A DNA stretch of 64,000 nucleotides from Robiginitomaculum_A sp036478535 (GCA_965224735.1 OZ245059.1:558001-622000), one strand, 5' to 3'; counted from the first letter of the stretch, positions 34,188-42,994 are shown. Numbers and translations are program-made. The notes: a model not told the origin generated them from the sequence alone.

Positions 34188-36113
34188 ATGTCTGAAGAAA
34201 CAGCTGTAAATATCATCGAAGAATTAGGCGCGGATGAAGAAAAAACCAGAGGCTCAAAAGCCTTTAACCGTAAACTTGTGGCGCAGCCCGTTAAGGAAGA
34301 TGAAAAACTTGCGCTTAAAGTTGTAACGAGCGTTAAAATTGATCGATCTCGGGACGATCTCCTCACTGATTTTGGCAAAAAAACTTTGGTGGATCGCTAC
34401 CTTCTTCCTGAAGAAAGTTATCAAGACATGTTTGCTCGCGTGGCAATGGCCTATGGCGATAATGCAGAGCATGCTCAACGTCTTTACGATTATATATCAC
34501 AGCTTTGGTTTATGCCAGCAACGCCTGTGCTCTCAAATGGTGGTGCAAAGCGCGGTCTTCCGATTTCCTGTTTTCTAAACGCCGTTGATGATAGTCTAGA
34601 TAGTATTGTGGATGCGTGGACAGAAAATGTTTGGCTCGCCTCCAATGGTGGGGGCATTGGAACATATTGGGGCAATGTGCGCTCGATTGGCGAGAAAATC
34701 GGCAGAGCAGGAGAGACATCTGGCATCATTCCATTTATCCGTGTTATGGATAGCCTAACGCTCGCGATTTCCCAAGGTTCTTTGCGCCGCGGCTCGGCTG
34801 CGGTCTATCTTGATATCTACCATCCAGAGATTGAAGAATTCTTAGAAATTCGTAAACCAAGTGGCGATTTTAACCGCAAAAGTCTCAACCTACATCATGG
34901 CCTAAATATTACGGATGAGTTCATGTACGCCGTTCGTGATGATAAAGAATTTGATCTTATTTCGCCAAAATCTGGTGAAGTTATTAAGACCATAAATGCG
35001 CGCAAGCTATGGCAAAAGATTCTTGAACTGCGCTTGCAAACGGGCGAACCTTATATGGTATTCTCAGATACGGTCAACAAAGCTTTGGCTGTACACCAAA
35101 AAGAGCAAGGCCTTAAAGTCCAGCAGTCTAACCTTTGCGCCGAGATTATGCTACCAACGGGTGTAGATAAATATGGCAAACAGCGCACGGCCGTTTGCTG
35201 TCTCTCTTCTGTTAACGCAGAAAAATTTGATGCGTGGAAAAACAATGATAATTTTATCGAAGACATTATGCGTATGCTTGATAATGTCTTGCAAGATTAT
35301 ATCGATAACGCCCCAGATAAAATGGCCAGCGCTATTTATTCAGCTTCCAGAGAGCGCTCGGTTGGGCTAGGGCTTATGGGTTTCCATTCGCTCTTGCAGT
35401 CAAAAGGTGTCGCCTTTGAAAGCGCTATGGCGAAGGCCTTAAATTTGCGCCTCTTTAAACATATTCGCTCGCGGGCAGATGCGGCCAGTGTGAAACTGGC
35501 CGAAGAGCGTGGCCCATGCCCAGATGCTGCGGATGCTGGTATGATGGCGCGCTTTTCTCATAAAATGGCAGTGGCACCGACCGCGTCTATTTCTATTATT
35601 TGCGGTGGAACATCAGCAGGCATTGAGCCAATTCCAGCCAATATTTATACCCATAAAACACTCTCAGGATCCTTTACGGTTCGCAATACACAACTTGAAA
35701 AAGTGCTGGAAGAAAAAGGAAAAAATACAGACACTATTTGGTCGTTAATTCTGCAAAATGAAGGCAGTGTTGCCCACCTTGATTGTTTAGACGAGCACGA
35801 AAAGGCCTGCTTCAAAACGGCGTTTGAACTTGATCAACGCTGGGTGATTGAACTTGCTGGCGACCGCGCGCCTCTTATTTGCCAGGCTCAGTCTCTCAAT
35901 ATTTTCATTCCAGGTGATGTCGAGAAATGGGATTTACATATGCTCCATTGGACGGCTTGGGAGCAGGGTGTTAAGTCACTTTATTATTGTCGGTCAAAAT
36001 CGGTGCAGCGTGCTGCGTTCGCTGGACAAGATGATAAGCCTGCTAATGATATGGAAAAAGCTATGCAAAAAGCCGCCCCAACAAATTATGCAGAATGTAT
36101 TGCTTGCGAATAG
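34188..36113 (+). CDS. nrdA: Class I ribonucleoside-diphosphate reductase, alpha subunit
   Basis: This is the catalytic subunit that reduces ribonucleotides to deoxyribonucleotides. It has 641 residues and no N-terminal ATP-cone, a form common in Alphaproteobacteria. Redox-active cysteines are in ISCFLNAVDDS (about residue 129) and TAVCCLSSVN. The active-site N-C-E is in QSNLCAEIMLP (about residue 310), and the C-terminal CxxC (YAECIACE) receives electrons from thioredoxin. A GGGG site precedes the ATG. The beta subunit gene nrdB, usually next, is absent; after the stop come IS-like sequences. An NrdR box lies upstream. Confidence 0.94.
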   Translation: MSEETAVNIIEELGADEEKTRGSKAFNRKLVAQPVKEDEKLALKVVTSVKIDRSRDDLLTDFGKKTLVDRYLLPEESYQDMFARVAMAYGDNAEHAQRLYDYISQLWFMPATPVLSNGGAKRGLPISCFLNAVDDSLDSIVDAWTENVWLASNGGGIGTYWGNVRSIGEKIGRAGETSGIIPFIRVMDSLTLAISQGSLRRGSAAVYLDIYHPEIEEFLEIRKPSGDFNRKSLNLHHGLNITDEFMYAVRDDKEFDLISPKSGEVIKTINARKLWQKILELRLQTGEPYMVFSDTVNKALAVHQKEQGLKVQQSNLCAEIMLPTGVDKYGKQRTAVCCLSSVNAEKFDAWKNNDNFIEDIMRMLDNVLQDYIDNAPDKMASAIYSASRERSVGLGLMGFHSLLQSKGVAFESAMAKALNLRLFKHIRSRADAASVKLAEERGPCPDAADAGMMARFSHKMAVAPTASISIICGGTSAGIEPIPANIYTHKTLSGSFTVRNTQLEKVLEEKGKNTDTIWSLILQNEGSVAHLDCLDEHEKACFKTAFELDQRWVIELAGDRAPLICQAQSLNIFIPGDVEKWDLHMLHWTAWEQGVKSLYYCRSKSVQRAAFAGQDDKPANDMEKAMQKAAPTNYAECIACE

Positions 36114-36580
36114 ATTTGGCGTAAAAAGAAAAAAGAGGCTGTCCCAGATAACTAGCACGTAGACCTATAAACCAAAATGTGGTTTAATGCACGGAACATG
36201 GAGGTTTTATGTCTGGTGCTTTTTGGTTGTAAACTCTGACATATTGAGCGAACAACTAAACCACCACCGACTAAAGTCGGTGGGTTTGTTAGTAGCAACT
36301 GAAGTTGCTTTTCCTTGTCTGTTTTCAATAGCGTAGTCTCTGGCTGAAGGCTTCTATTTTGGAAGTACTATATTTGCACAGGCCTGTGCAGATATAATTT
36401 GTGACGGTGCGTCGATAAACCACTTGACACTTAAGTGTCGCTCGGTAGCGAGACGACCGTTGCTCTTCATTGTATTGTATCGAACAATTGCCTGTACACA
36501 AGGTACGTAGACAAGAAGGATAGGTAACGATGAGCACTTCTTACGGAGCGGTGTTCAAACCGAAGTCTCAAACCTATGTA
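36114..36580. other. Structured noncoding region, possible IS200/IS605-derived element
   Basis: No supported gene. Several hairpins follow one another: CCACCGAC-TAAA-GTCGGTGG (about 36262-36281, the type found at IS200/IS605 ends), AGCAACT-GA-AGTTGCT (about 36294-36309), GCACAGGCCTGTGC (about 36374-36387), GACACTTAAGTGTC and TCGCT-CGGT-AGCGA (about 36425-36450). On the minus strand a 37-codon frame reads GRLATERHLSVKWFIDAPSQ. The end at 36580 is the TA where an IS630 copy starts. It may be a palindrome-rich non-autonomous element inserted where nrdB used to be. Confidence 0.4.
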
Positions 36581-37142
36581 TACTCAGAATCCTTGATACT
36601 CCGAATTTCACCTTGACATTTCCCTCCTGATAGATTCGGCTCATGTTTATGATTAAGTCTGGTTTTTTATCAAAGAGGGAACGCCGTGAGTTGGAGAGTG
36701 TCGTGCGTTGTCCGAGCGAGGATCACGGGATCGCGCGGCGGTGTAATGCTTTGCTTTTGTTGGATGACGGCAAGAGCTGTCAACAAATAGCGCAATATTT
36801 GTATCTTGATGATGACACGATCCGTACCTGGTACAAAAAATATGCCGAGGGTGGTTTTGATCTGATGGCGAGTTTTGATTACAAGGGTGGTTTCTCCAAA
36901 TTGAGTGTGGACATAGAAGCGGCTCTTGTGTCTTGGTTGGAGGCTCGTGTCTGTCAGAATGTACACGAGGTTCGCGCCTTTATCTGGCGCAACTGGCAAG
37001 TCGATTATTCCAAGTCTGGCTGCATCAAATTGCTGCATCGTTAAACCATACCCAAACAATGGAGAAATTTCCGAGACACCATAACCGACAACTTCCGAAT
37101 AATTTCAGATGAAAAATTTCGGGTTATGGAGTAGTGGGAGTA
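36581..37142 (+). pseudogene. IS630-family copy 1, internal deletion
   Basis: TA dinucleotides flank the element. The transposase starts at 36643 (MIKSGFLSKRERRELESVVR, HTH SCQQIAQYLYLDDDTIRTWY) and stops at 37044. After the codons for KLLHR it jumps directly to the last 30 codons (TIPKQWRNFRDTITDNFRII) out of frame. About 590 bp holding all three catalytic residues are missing compared with the copy at 57238. It is non-autonomous, but both ends persist, so it could move in trans. Confidence 0.85.
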
Positions 37143-37201
37143 TAACACATTAAACCTAAACTGGGGCAAGTCCAAAATGAGTTGTTATTAGAACGAACAT
37201 T

Positions 37202-37345
37202 ATGACAAAGAAACAAACAGCCAAGAAAAAAGAAAAAGCGCTTGAAAAAACAAGGCGAGACGAGCGCATAACTAAAGCTTTGCGCGACAACTTACGGCGG
37301 CGCAAAGCTGCTAAAAAAGCAATGCTTCCCAATGATAAAAACTAA
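37202..37345 (+). CDS. Small highly basic conserved-type protein (47 aa)
   Basis: A short frame (MTKKQTAKKKEKALEKTRRD, ERITKALRDNLRRRKAAKKA) has 40 percent Lys/Arg and a predicted single helix. Small proteins ending in a similar ALRxNLxRRK motif are common in Alphaproteobacteria as unnamed genes, which is why I accept it despite its size. There is no strong ribosome site. The function is unknown; nucleic-acid or ribosome binding is only suggested by charge. Confidence 0.5.
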   Translation: MTKKQTAKKKEKALEKTRRDERITKALRDNLRRRKAAKKAMLPNDKN

Positions 37346-37538
37346 ACAATACTCTTAAAGCAGGAAGTGATATTGTTCAGAGATTCCTTAAATCACATTC
37401 GAGTTGATAGGTTTACGTCCTAGCATAGGCAATGTTGCACAATGGTTATATTGTTGCTATACTAATTTTAGTAAGCCTCTAATACGCTGGTAAAATACCG
37501 CGACAGGGGTGTGGTGAAAGGCGGCAAGATTGTCCCTA

Positions 37539-38420
37539 ATGAAAAAACTTAAACACAAGCCTATGCTGAAATGGATAATAGGTGTTCTTGCAAGTAGCGC
37601 GCTTTTTTTATTTTCATTTTGGCTCGCGTCAAACGCTATAGCCAAAGCAACAAACACGGTTTCTCCAACAATTGAAGGCGGAAATAAAGGGCTTGTAAAA
37701 GGCGAGCGAGGTATGGCAGTGCGCATTATCGATGGGGATACATTTGTGCTTGCGTCAGGCCTGCGTGTAAACTTGGCGGGGGTACAAATTCCCAAACAGG
37801 CATGGCCTGATAAGGGTTATAAGGCTTGGCCTTTGTCGGGCGCGGCTAAAAATGCATTATCGGATTTGATTAAAGGTAAACAGGTGACGCTTTATTATCA
37901 GGGCGATAGGCGCGATAGATATGGGCGCGCCAATGCGCAGGTTTTTATCGGTGATGAAAACGAGTTATGGGTGCAGCGCGCACTGGCCGCGCGCGGGTAT
38001 GCCCGTATTTATCATTGGGCAGGACAGACATATGAATTGGGACAGCTTTATGCGGCCGAGAGGCGTGCCCGCGAAGCTAAATTAGGTATTTGGAACGGAG
38101 CCAAAACGGGCGGGTATTATGACGTGCGTTCGCCTGATCCTAATCTGCTTGTGCAGCATGTTGATAGCTTGCAAATTGTAGAGGGTGTAATTATTTCATG
38201 TGCTGATATACGCGGCAAAATTTATTTGAACTTTGGCGCGAATTACAAAACAGATTTTACCATAGCGATTGCAAAAAAAGACCGCAGCGCTTTTGAAAAA
38301 GCGAGTCTTGACTTGCTTAATTTGGTGGGTGCACATGTGCGCGTGCGCGGCTGGATCGAACTGCAAAATGGTCCGATAATTTGGCTTCGCGTACCTGCAC
38401 GTATGGAAATTCTTAATTAA
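37539..38420 (+). CDS. Membrane-anchored SNase-like nuclease
   Basis: This staphylococcal nuclease-fold (TNase) protein has 293 residues from ATG 37539. An N-terminal anchor (MLKWIIGVLASSALFLFSFW) places the domain in the periplasm. The nuclease domain covers about residues 58-190: VRIIDGDTFVLASGLRVNLA holds the calcium-binding aspartates and first Arg region, and RRDRYGRANAQVF holds the Asp/Arg pair. The C-terminal 100 residues (VEGVIISCADIRGKIYLNFG) form a second, OB-like domain. It may degrade DNA or RNA at the cell surface. Confidence 0.87.
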   Translation: MKKLKHKPMLKWIIGVLASSALFLFSFWLASNAIAKATNTVSPTIEGGNKGLVKGERGMAVRIIDGDTFVLASGLRVNLAGVQIPKQAWPDKGYKAWPLSGAAKNALSDLIKGKQVTLYYQGDRRDRYGRANAQVFIGDENELWVQRALAARGYARIYHWAGQTYELGQLYAAERRAREAKLGIWNGAKTGGYYDVRSPDPNLLVQHVDSLQIVEGVIISCADIRGKIYLNFGANYKTDFTIAIAKKDRSAFEKASLDLLNLVGAHVRVRGWIELQNGPIIWLRVPARMEILN

Positions 38421-38465
38421 AGCGGCCAAGTTTAATTATAAAAAGGTTTGGGGTGATCCTAAATA

Positions 38466-38517
38466 TACAGTCTCTGTGTTAAATGATAACTTAATACTAT
38501 CTAACACAGAGACTGTA
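38466..38517. repeat. Perfect 16-bp inverted repeat
   Basis: TACAGTCTCTGTGTTA (38466-38481) and its exact complement (38502-38517) enclose 20 bp. It lies between the nuclease gene and a transposase remnant. It may be a terminator lacking a T-run or the joined ends of a lost element. Confidence 0.75.
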
Positions 38518-38530
38518 CAGTGGACGGCGG

Positions 38531-38701
38531 CGCGCAAACCGAACCTTTAAGGAAGAGTTCTATTACCACAAAGATCTTTTGGCAGACAGCACTGGAGCCA
38601 TGAGATATGAGCTAAAAAAGGCCGTACAAAAATACAACACATACAGACCACACCACAACCTAGCAGGACTAAATATAAAAAATATCCAAACAGGCACATG
38701 A
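38531..38701 (+). pseudogene. C-terminal remnant of rve transposase
   Basis: The frame RANRTFKEEFYYHKDLLADS, GAMRYELKKAVQKYNTYRPH and HNLAGL matches the last 60 residues of the transposase at 30747-31906, with about 75 percent identity by eye. It includes the Glu-proximal helix but not the catalytic core. It ends in TGA. Confidence 0.8.
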
Positions 38702-38794
38702 GGCTCAAAACATATGAATCTATAAATTCGGCATTGCTTACGCCGTAATACATGTTTAGCACTAGGCATCATATTTTATAACGAGGGAAAAACA

Positions 38795-39166
38795 ATGAAT
38801 CTTAAAGAAGCGGTCAGAAGCGTTGTTTTAGAGAACTACGCTAATTTCAATGGAAGAGCGTCACGGTCAGAATATTGGTGGTATACCTTGGCAATACTCA
38901 TTGTAGAAATTATTTTCTTTGCCTTAATTGAGATGACTCCAGTTTTTGCTATTCTTGGCATAGCTCTTCTGGGACTTTTTATTCCAGGGATTGCTGTCAT
39001 GATTAGGCGCATGCATGATTTGGGCAAAAGCGGCTGGTTTTGTTTGCTTGGTTTTATACCGATTGTCAGTCTGCTCGTGCTCTATTGGTACTGCCTGCGT
39101 GGCACTGTGGGACCTAATCAATATGGTGATGATCCGCTCAATAATATTGGTCAAATATTTGACTAG
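38795..39166 (+). CDS. DUF805 family inner-membrane protein
   Basis: This 123-residue membrane protein of unknown function belongs to the DUF805 family (YhaH/YhaI-like). The hallmark NFNGRASRSEYWWYTLA lies at about residues 17-33. Three hydrophobic segments follow, then IRRMHDLGKSGWFCLLGFIP and the C-terminal GTVGPNQYGDDP. A ribosome site (GAGGGAAAAACA) precedes the ATG. It stands alone between a transposase relic and rlmB on the other strand. Confidence 0.9.
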   Translation: MNLKEAVRSVVLENYANFNGRASRSEYWWYTLAILIVEIIFFALIEMTPVFAILGIALLGLFIPGIAVMIRRMHDLGKSGWFCLLGFIPIVSLLVLYWYCLRGTVGPNQYGDDPLNNIGQIFD

Positions 39167-39341
39167 GTTGAAAATTACTAAAGCTATCAAAAATATTTGA
39201 GCCGCGCTTTAATAGTGCGGACTTATTCGTTTTATATAGGAATAGTTCATGGGTTTACGGATGTAATAAAATCGTTTTATTAGCGCTTTGTAGATTTTCA
39301 AGAGCGGTCTATCCGTCCTGTAATTTTGCAACTGTTTTCGA

Positions 39342-40298
39342 TTAACCCGCGCTACGAACTGTCTCATAAAGCGCTATTGCGGCCGCTGTTGAGACATTAA
39401 GACTCTCTGTCCCGCCAGGCATGGGGATTTTGGCCAACTGGTCACAGCAATCGCGCACGCGTTTTCGTAGTCCAGGGCCTTCTGCGCCCATGACGATGAT
39501 TTCTGCTTCAGAATTGACAAGCGCTTGTTGCAAAGTAATTTTGGCTTCGCCCGCAAGTCCTGTGACGCGCCAATTATATTTTTGCAAGGTTAGTAATGTA
39601 TTGGCAATATTGGTCACTAAAACATGCGGTACGGTTTCGACCGTGCCGACTGCGACCTTGGCCGTGGCCCCCATTAAAGGTGGGGCATGGCGGGACTGCA
39701 TGACAATTCCGTTGGCATTAAACGCCTTGGCCAGTCTGAATATAGCCCCAACATTGTGTGGGTCGGTGATTTGGTCGAGTACCAAAATAAGGCCGCGTGC
39801 CTCTTTGGTGATTTCGTCCAAATGCTGGCTACCGAGCGGCGCACAGGACAGCGCTACCCCTTGGTGCACGGCTCCTTCTGGTAAAAGCGCGTCAATTTCT
39901 GATGGGCGAACGATATACACTTCTGCTGCGCAGGAGCGCGGCGTGATTTTCATCCGCTCGGCCATTTTTTTGCTCACATAAAGTGCATTTAGGCTCCGTT
40001 TTGGGTTGGCTATGGCGGCAAATACGGCGTGATATCCCCAAATCCACTTGCCTGGGGCGACTTTTACAGTAATTTTTGTGCCCGATTTTGTATTGGGGCG
40101 CATGGGTTTTGCTGTTGCGCCATGGCTTTTCATACCCTGCGAGCGGATCGGGCGCATGTCTTTGCTGTTTTTAGACCTAAAATTTTGATTTTTAGAGCCA
40201 TTTTCCCCAGCAGAGTCATAGGTGGAGGAATCCACTGAATTATTTGCATTTTTTCGTCTGTTTTGACGATAATTTCTATTGCGCGAACGGTCTGACAT
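39342..40298 (-). CDS. rlmB: 23S rRNA (guanosine-2'-O)-methyltransferase, RlmB/TrmH family
   Basis: This SPOUT methyltransferase modifies G2251 of 23S rRNA using S-adenosylmethionine. In 318 residues the first 80 are basic and low complexity (RSRNRNYRQNRRKNANNSVD). An L30e-like substrate-binding domain follows (WIWGYHAVFAAIANPKRSLN). The SpoU knot has motif 1 LDQITDPHNVGAIFRLAKAF, motif 2 EIIVMGAEGPGLRKRV and motif 3 IPMPGGTESLNVSTAAAIAL. Its position directly upstream of tRNA-Tyr and in the opposite direction is usual for Alphaproteobacteria. Confidence 0.94.
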   Translation of the reverse strand: MSDRSRNRNYRQNRRKNANNSVDSSTYDSAGENGSKNQNFRSKNSKDMRPIRSQGMKSHGATAKPMRPNTKSGTKITVKVAPGKWIWGYHAVFAAIANPKRSLNALYVSKKMAERMKITPRSCAAEVYIVRPSEIDALLPEGAVHQGVALSCAPLGSQHLDEITKEARGLILVLDQITDPHNVGAIFRLAKAFNANGIVMQSRHAPPLMGATAKVAVGTVETVPHVLVTNIANTLLTLQKYNWRVTGLAGEAKITLQQALVNSEAEIIVMGAEGPGLRKRVRDCCDQLAKIPMPGGTESLNVSTAAAIALYETVRSAG

Positions 40299-40455
40299 CT
40301 CTATATTGCGCCTCCAATTGACTGATAAACTCTCTGGATAGACTGATTTTTACGAAATCGGGCCATTTCGGAGTGTTTTTTATTGTGAGGAGAAGAGTTT
40401 TTACTGCCCGATTTGTCAACCCATAAAACGGGCAGTTGTTAGATGAAGTATAAAT

Positions 40456-40541
40456 GGAGGGGTGGCCGAGTGGTTAAAGGCGTCAGACTGTAAATCTGAT
40501 CACGTATGTGTACATTGGTTCGAATCCAATCCCCTCCACCA
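40456..40541 (+). tRNA. tRNA-Tyr (GTA)
   Basis: This is a class II tRNA of 86 nt with a long variable arm. The acceptor arms GGAGGGG and CCCCTCC pair perfectly. The anticodon loop in CAGACTGTAAATCTG gives GTA. The T arm TTGGTTCGAATCCAA is regular. The discriminator A and the 3' CCA are encoded. Confidence 0.97.
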
Positions 40542-40608
40542 CTTATTGTCTGAAAGTGGGCGTAGGTGGGGCGTAAGTTCTAACCAAACTGCATTTATCT
40601 AACTTGTT

Positions 40609-40682
40609 GCGGGTATAGTATAGTGGTAATACAGCAGCCTTCCAAGCTGACTACGCGGGTTCGATTCCCGCTACCCGCTCCA
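40609..40682 (+). tRNA. tRNA-Gly (TCC)
   Basis: This 74-nt tRNA has acceptor arms GCGGGTA and TACCCGC. The loop CTTCCAA gives anticodon TCC. The T arm CGGGTTCGATTCCCG is present and the CCA end is encoded. The final CCA overlaps the first unit of a short tandem repeat (40680-40734). Confidence 0.96.
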
Positions 40683-40734
40683 GAGTGTTTTGTCGGGCCA
40701 GAGTATTTTTTTCGGGCCAGAGTATTTTTTCGGG
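40680..40734. repeat. Three tandem units of 18-19 bp after tRNA-Gly
   Basis: CCAGAGTGTTTTGTCGGG, CCAGAGTATTTTTTTCGGG and CCAGAGTATTTTTTCGGG follow each other directly. The first unit starts with the CCA of the tRNA. The T-runs suggest that the original unit was the tRNA trailer or terminator. Confidence 0.9.
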
Positions 40735-40817
40735 CTTGTTAAAGACAAGTTTGAGAACCATATAGAATTTTAACCGGCCTGTTAGCTAGGGGCCACAGAC
40801 TGAAAAGTGAGACTAAG

Positions 40818-41993
40818 ATGGCTAAAGAGAAGTTTGAACGCACGAAGCCACATGCGAATATTGGTACGATTGGTCATGTTGACCATGGCAAGACAACGCT
40901 AACGGCGGCGATCACAAAGTATTTTGGTGATTTTAAAGATTATGATGAAATTGATGGCGCGCCAGAAGAAAAGGCGCGTGGTATCACGATTTCTACGGCT
41001 CACGTTGAGTATGAAACAGACAATCGTCACTATGCGCATGTTGATTGCCCTGGACATGCCGATTATGTGAAAAACATGATCACAGGCGCGGCTCAAATGG
41101 ATGGTGGTATCTTGGTTGTGAACGCTGCTGATGGCCCTATGCCTCAGACACGCGAGCATATTTTGCTAGCCCGTCAGGTTGGCGTGCCTGCTTTGGTTGT
41201 TTACATGAACAAGGTTGACCAAGTTGATGATGAAGAACTTTTGGAGCTTGTCGAGATGGAAATCCGTGAGCTTCTAAGCTCCTATGACTTCCCTGGCGAG
41301 GATATCCCAATAATTCCTGGCTCGGCTTTGGCTGCTCTTGAGGGACGCGACAAAGAAATCGGCGAGGATAGCATTCGCAAATTGATGGAAGCTGTTGATA
41401 GCTATATTCCGCAGCCTGAGCGCGCGATTGATCAACCTTTCTTGCTTCCGATTGAGGATGTATTTTCTATTTCTGGCCGGGGCACCGTGGTAACTGGACG
41501 TGTTGAGCGCGGCGCAATCAATATTGGTGACGAGATTGAAATTGTTGGCCTCAAAGATACGCAAAAAACCACCTGTACGGGCGTTGAAATGTTCCGTAAA
41601 CTTCTTGACCGTGGTGAGGCTGGTGACAATATTGGCGCGCTTATTCGCGGTATTGACCGTGATAAAGTTGAGCGTGGTCAGGTTCTCTGTAAGCCTGGCA
41701 GTGTTACACCGCACAAAAAGTTTGTTGGCGAAGCTTATATTTTGACCAAAGAGGAGGGCGGTCGTCATACACCGTTCTTTACAAATTATCGTCCGCAATT
41801 TTACTTCCGTACAACGGATGTGACGGGCGTTGTGACGCTACAAAGTGGCACGGAAATGGTTATGCCTGGCGATAATGTTGAAGTGAATGTCGAGCTTATC
41901 GTGCCGATTGCAATGGAAGAAAAACTCCGTTTCGCGATCCGCGAAGGCGGCCGCACAGTCGGAGCTGGCGTTGTTGGCAAAATTGTTGAGTAG
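40818..41993 (+). CDS. tuf: Elongation factor Tu
   Basis: This GTPase delivers aminoacyl-tRNA to the ribosome. The 391 residues carry G1 GHVDHGKT, switch I RGITIS, G3 DCPGHAD and G4 NKVD, followed by the two beta-barrel domains and the C-terminal VGAGVVGKIVE. It is slightly shorter than the usual 394-396. It sits between tRNA-Gly and tRNA-Trp and is probably transcribed with both. A GTGAGA site precedes the ATG. Whether a second tuf exists elsewhere is not visible. Confidence 0.98.
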   Translation: MAKEKFERTKPHANIGTIGHVDHGKTTLTAAITKYFGDFKDYDEIDGAPEEKARGITISTAHVEYETDNRHYAHVDCPGHADYVKNMITGAAQMDGGILVVNAADGPMPQTREHILLARQVGVPALVVYMNKVDQVDDEELLELVEMEIRELLSSYDFPGEDIPIIPGSALAALEGRDKEIGEDSIRKLMEAVDSYIPQPERAIDQPFLLPIEDVFSISGRGTVVTGRVERGAINIGDEIEIVGLKDTQKTTCTGVEMFRKLLDRGEAGDNIGALIRGIDRDKVERGQVLCKPGSVTPHKKFVGEAYILTKEEGGRHTPFFTNYRPQFYFRTTDVTGVVTLQSGTEMVMPGDNVEVNVELIVPIAMEEKLRFAIREGGRTVGAGVVGKIVE

Positions 41994-42004
41994 GTAAGGA
42001 ATAT

Positions 42005-42080
42005 AGAGGTGTAGCTCAGATGGTAGAGCATCGGTCTCCAAAACCGAGTGTCGGGAGTTCGAGTCTCTCCACCTCTGCCA
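42005..42080 (+). tRNA. tRNA-Trp (CCA)
   Basis: This 76-nt tRNA starts 11 bp after tuf. It has acceptor arms AGAGGTG and CACCTCT. The anticodon loop in CGGTCTCCAAAACCG gives CCA. The D arm (GCTCAGATGGTAGAGC) and T arm (GGGAGTTCGAGTCTCTC) are regular, and discriminator G and CCA are encoded. Confidence 0.97.
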
Positions 42081-42142
42081 GTTAAGATTTAGTAAGAAGC
42101 GCGGCTAGGGACATAAATTTTTACCCGCATTTTGGAGTTTTC

Positions 42143-42190
42143 GGGTGTATACATAAGGCAAAATTAGGGTGTATGCATAAGGCAAAAAAG
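42143..42190. repeat. 2 x 24-bp tandem repeat between tRNA-Trp and secE
   Basis: GGGTGTATACATAAGGCAAA plus four bases is followed by GGGTGTATGCATAAGGCAAA plus four bases. The second unit ends 13 bp before the secE start. The unit contains GTATAC/GTATGC motifs that could act as promoter -10 elements. Confidence 0.9.
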
Positions 42191-42203
42191 GAAAAGGCGG
42201 AAA

Positions 42204-42413
42204 ATGGCAAAGAATGATGCAAAAGTTGGCCCAGTAAAATATCTGGAACAGGTGCGCCAAGAAGGCCGTAAGGTCGTTTGGCCAACCCCGCGCGAAGCTG
42301 TCATTACAACTATTTTGGTTTTAATTGTGACGGTTTTGTTTGGCCTCTTCTTTTGGTTGGTCGATTGGGCTGCTGCAACAGGCGTAACAAATTTGCTTAA
42401 GCTCGGAAAATAA
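42204..42413 (+). CDS. secE: Preprotein translocase subunit SecE
   Basis: This is the small essential SecYEG subunit with a single membrane segment. In 69 residues the cytoplasmic helix VKYLEQVRQEGRKVVWPTPR carries the conserved VxWP motif, followed by the membrane helix TTILVLIVTVLFGLFFWLVD. The short alphaproteobacterial form lacks the first two helices of E. coli SecE. It leads the nusG-rpl-rpo block. Confidence 0.96.
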   Translation: MAKNDAKVGPVKYLEQVRQEGRKVVWPTPREAVITTILVLIVTVLFGLFFWLVDWAAATGVTNLLKLGK

Positions 42414-42460
42414 GAATTTGCGCTTGCTATAGTGTAGGCGTGTTTTGGAGGTAAATAATA

Positions 42461-42994
42461 GTGGCGGCTAAATGGTATATCGTCCAAGCGCATTCAAATT
42501 TTGAACGGCGTGTTCAGGAAAGCCTGCTCTCGGAAGCCGAGAGAAAGGGGTTGTCACACTTGTTCGAAGAAATTTTAGTGCCAACCGAACATGTTGTGGA
42601 AATGCGGCGCGGGCGCAAGGTCGAGTCTGATCGTAAATATTTCCCAGGCTATGTTTTGATTAAAATGGATTTGACGGACGAAGCTTATCATCTGGTGAAA
42701 AACACCCCCAAGGTTAGCGGTTTTTTGGGCGCTGCAAATAAACCATTGCCAGTGTCGGACGCAGAAGTTGCGCGGATTGTTGGTAAAATTGCCGAGAGTG
42801 AAGATGCGCCCATTTCTACAGTCATTTTTGAAATTGGCGAAACAGTTAAAGTTGTTGATGGGTCGTTCGTATCCTTTAACGGCACGGTCGAGTCTGTGGA
42901 TGCTGAGAGCCAGCGTCTGAAGGTTTTGATTAATATTTTCGGCAGGGGGACCCCAGTCGAGCTAGGATACACGCAAGTCGAAAAAGCCGACTAG
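42461..42994 (+). CDS. nusG: Transcription termination/antitermination protein NusG
   Basis: NusG binds RNA polymerase and Rho or the ribosome to control elongation and coupling. In 177 residues the NGN domain (KWYIVQAHSNFERRVQESLL; FPGYVLIKMDLTDEAYHLVK) is followed by a linker and a KOW domain (GETVKVVDGSFVSFNGTVES). The start is GTG after GGAGGT. A hairpin GGTGCA-AAGACCA-TGCACC lies in the 122-bp gap to rplK, where L1-dependent feedback might act. Confidence 0.96.
   Translation: MAAKWYIVQAHSNFERRVQESLLSEAERKGLSHLFEEILVPTEHVVEMRRGRKVESDRKYFPGYVLIKMDLTDEAYHLVKNTPKVSGFLGAANKPLPVSDAEVARIVGKIAESEDAPISTVIFEIGETVKVVDGSFVSFNGTVESVDAESQRLKVLINIFGRGTPVELGYTQVEKAD

Noticed and set aside
36301..36560. 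TnpB guide RNA (omega RNA) with adjacent tnpB
   Set aside because: The hairpins resemble IS605-type ends, but no tnpB coding remnant could be read on either strand, so only a structured region is reported.
39421..39981. 186-codon frame antisense to rlmB
   Set aside because: Codon pattern and motifs belong to rlmB on the other strand.
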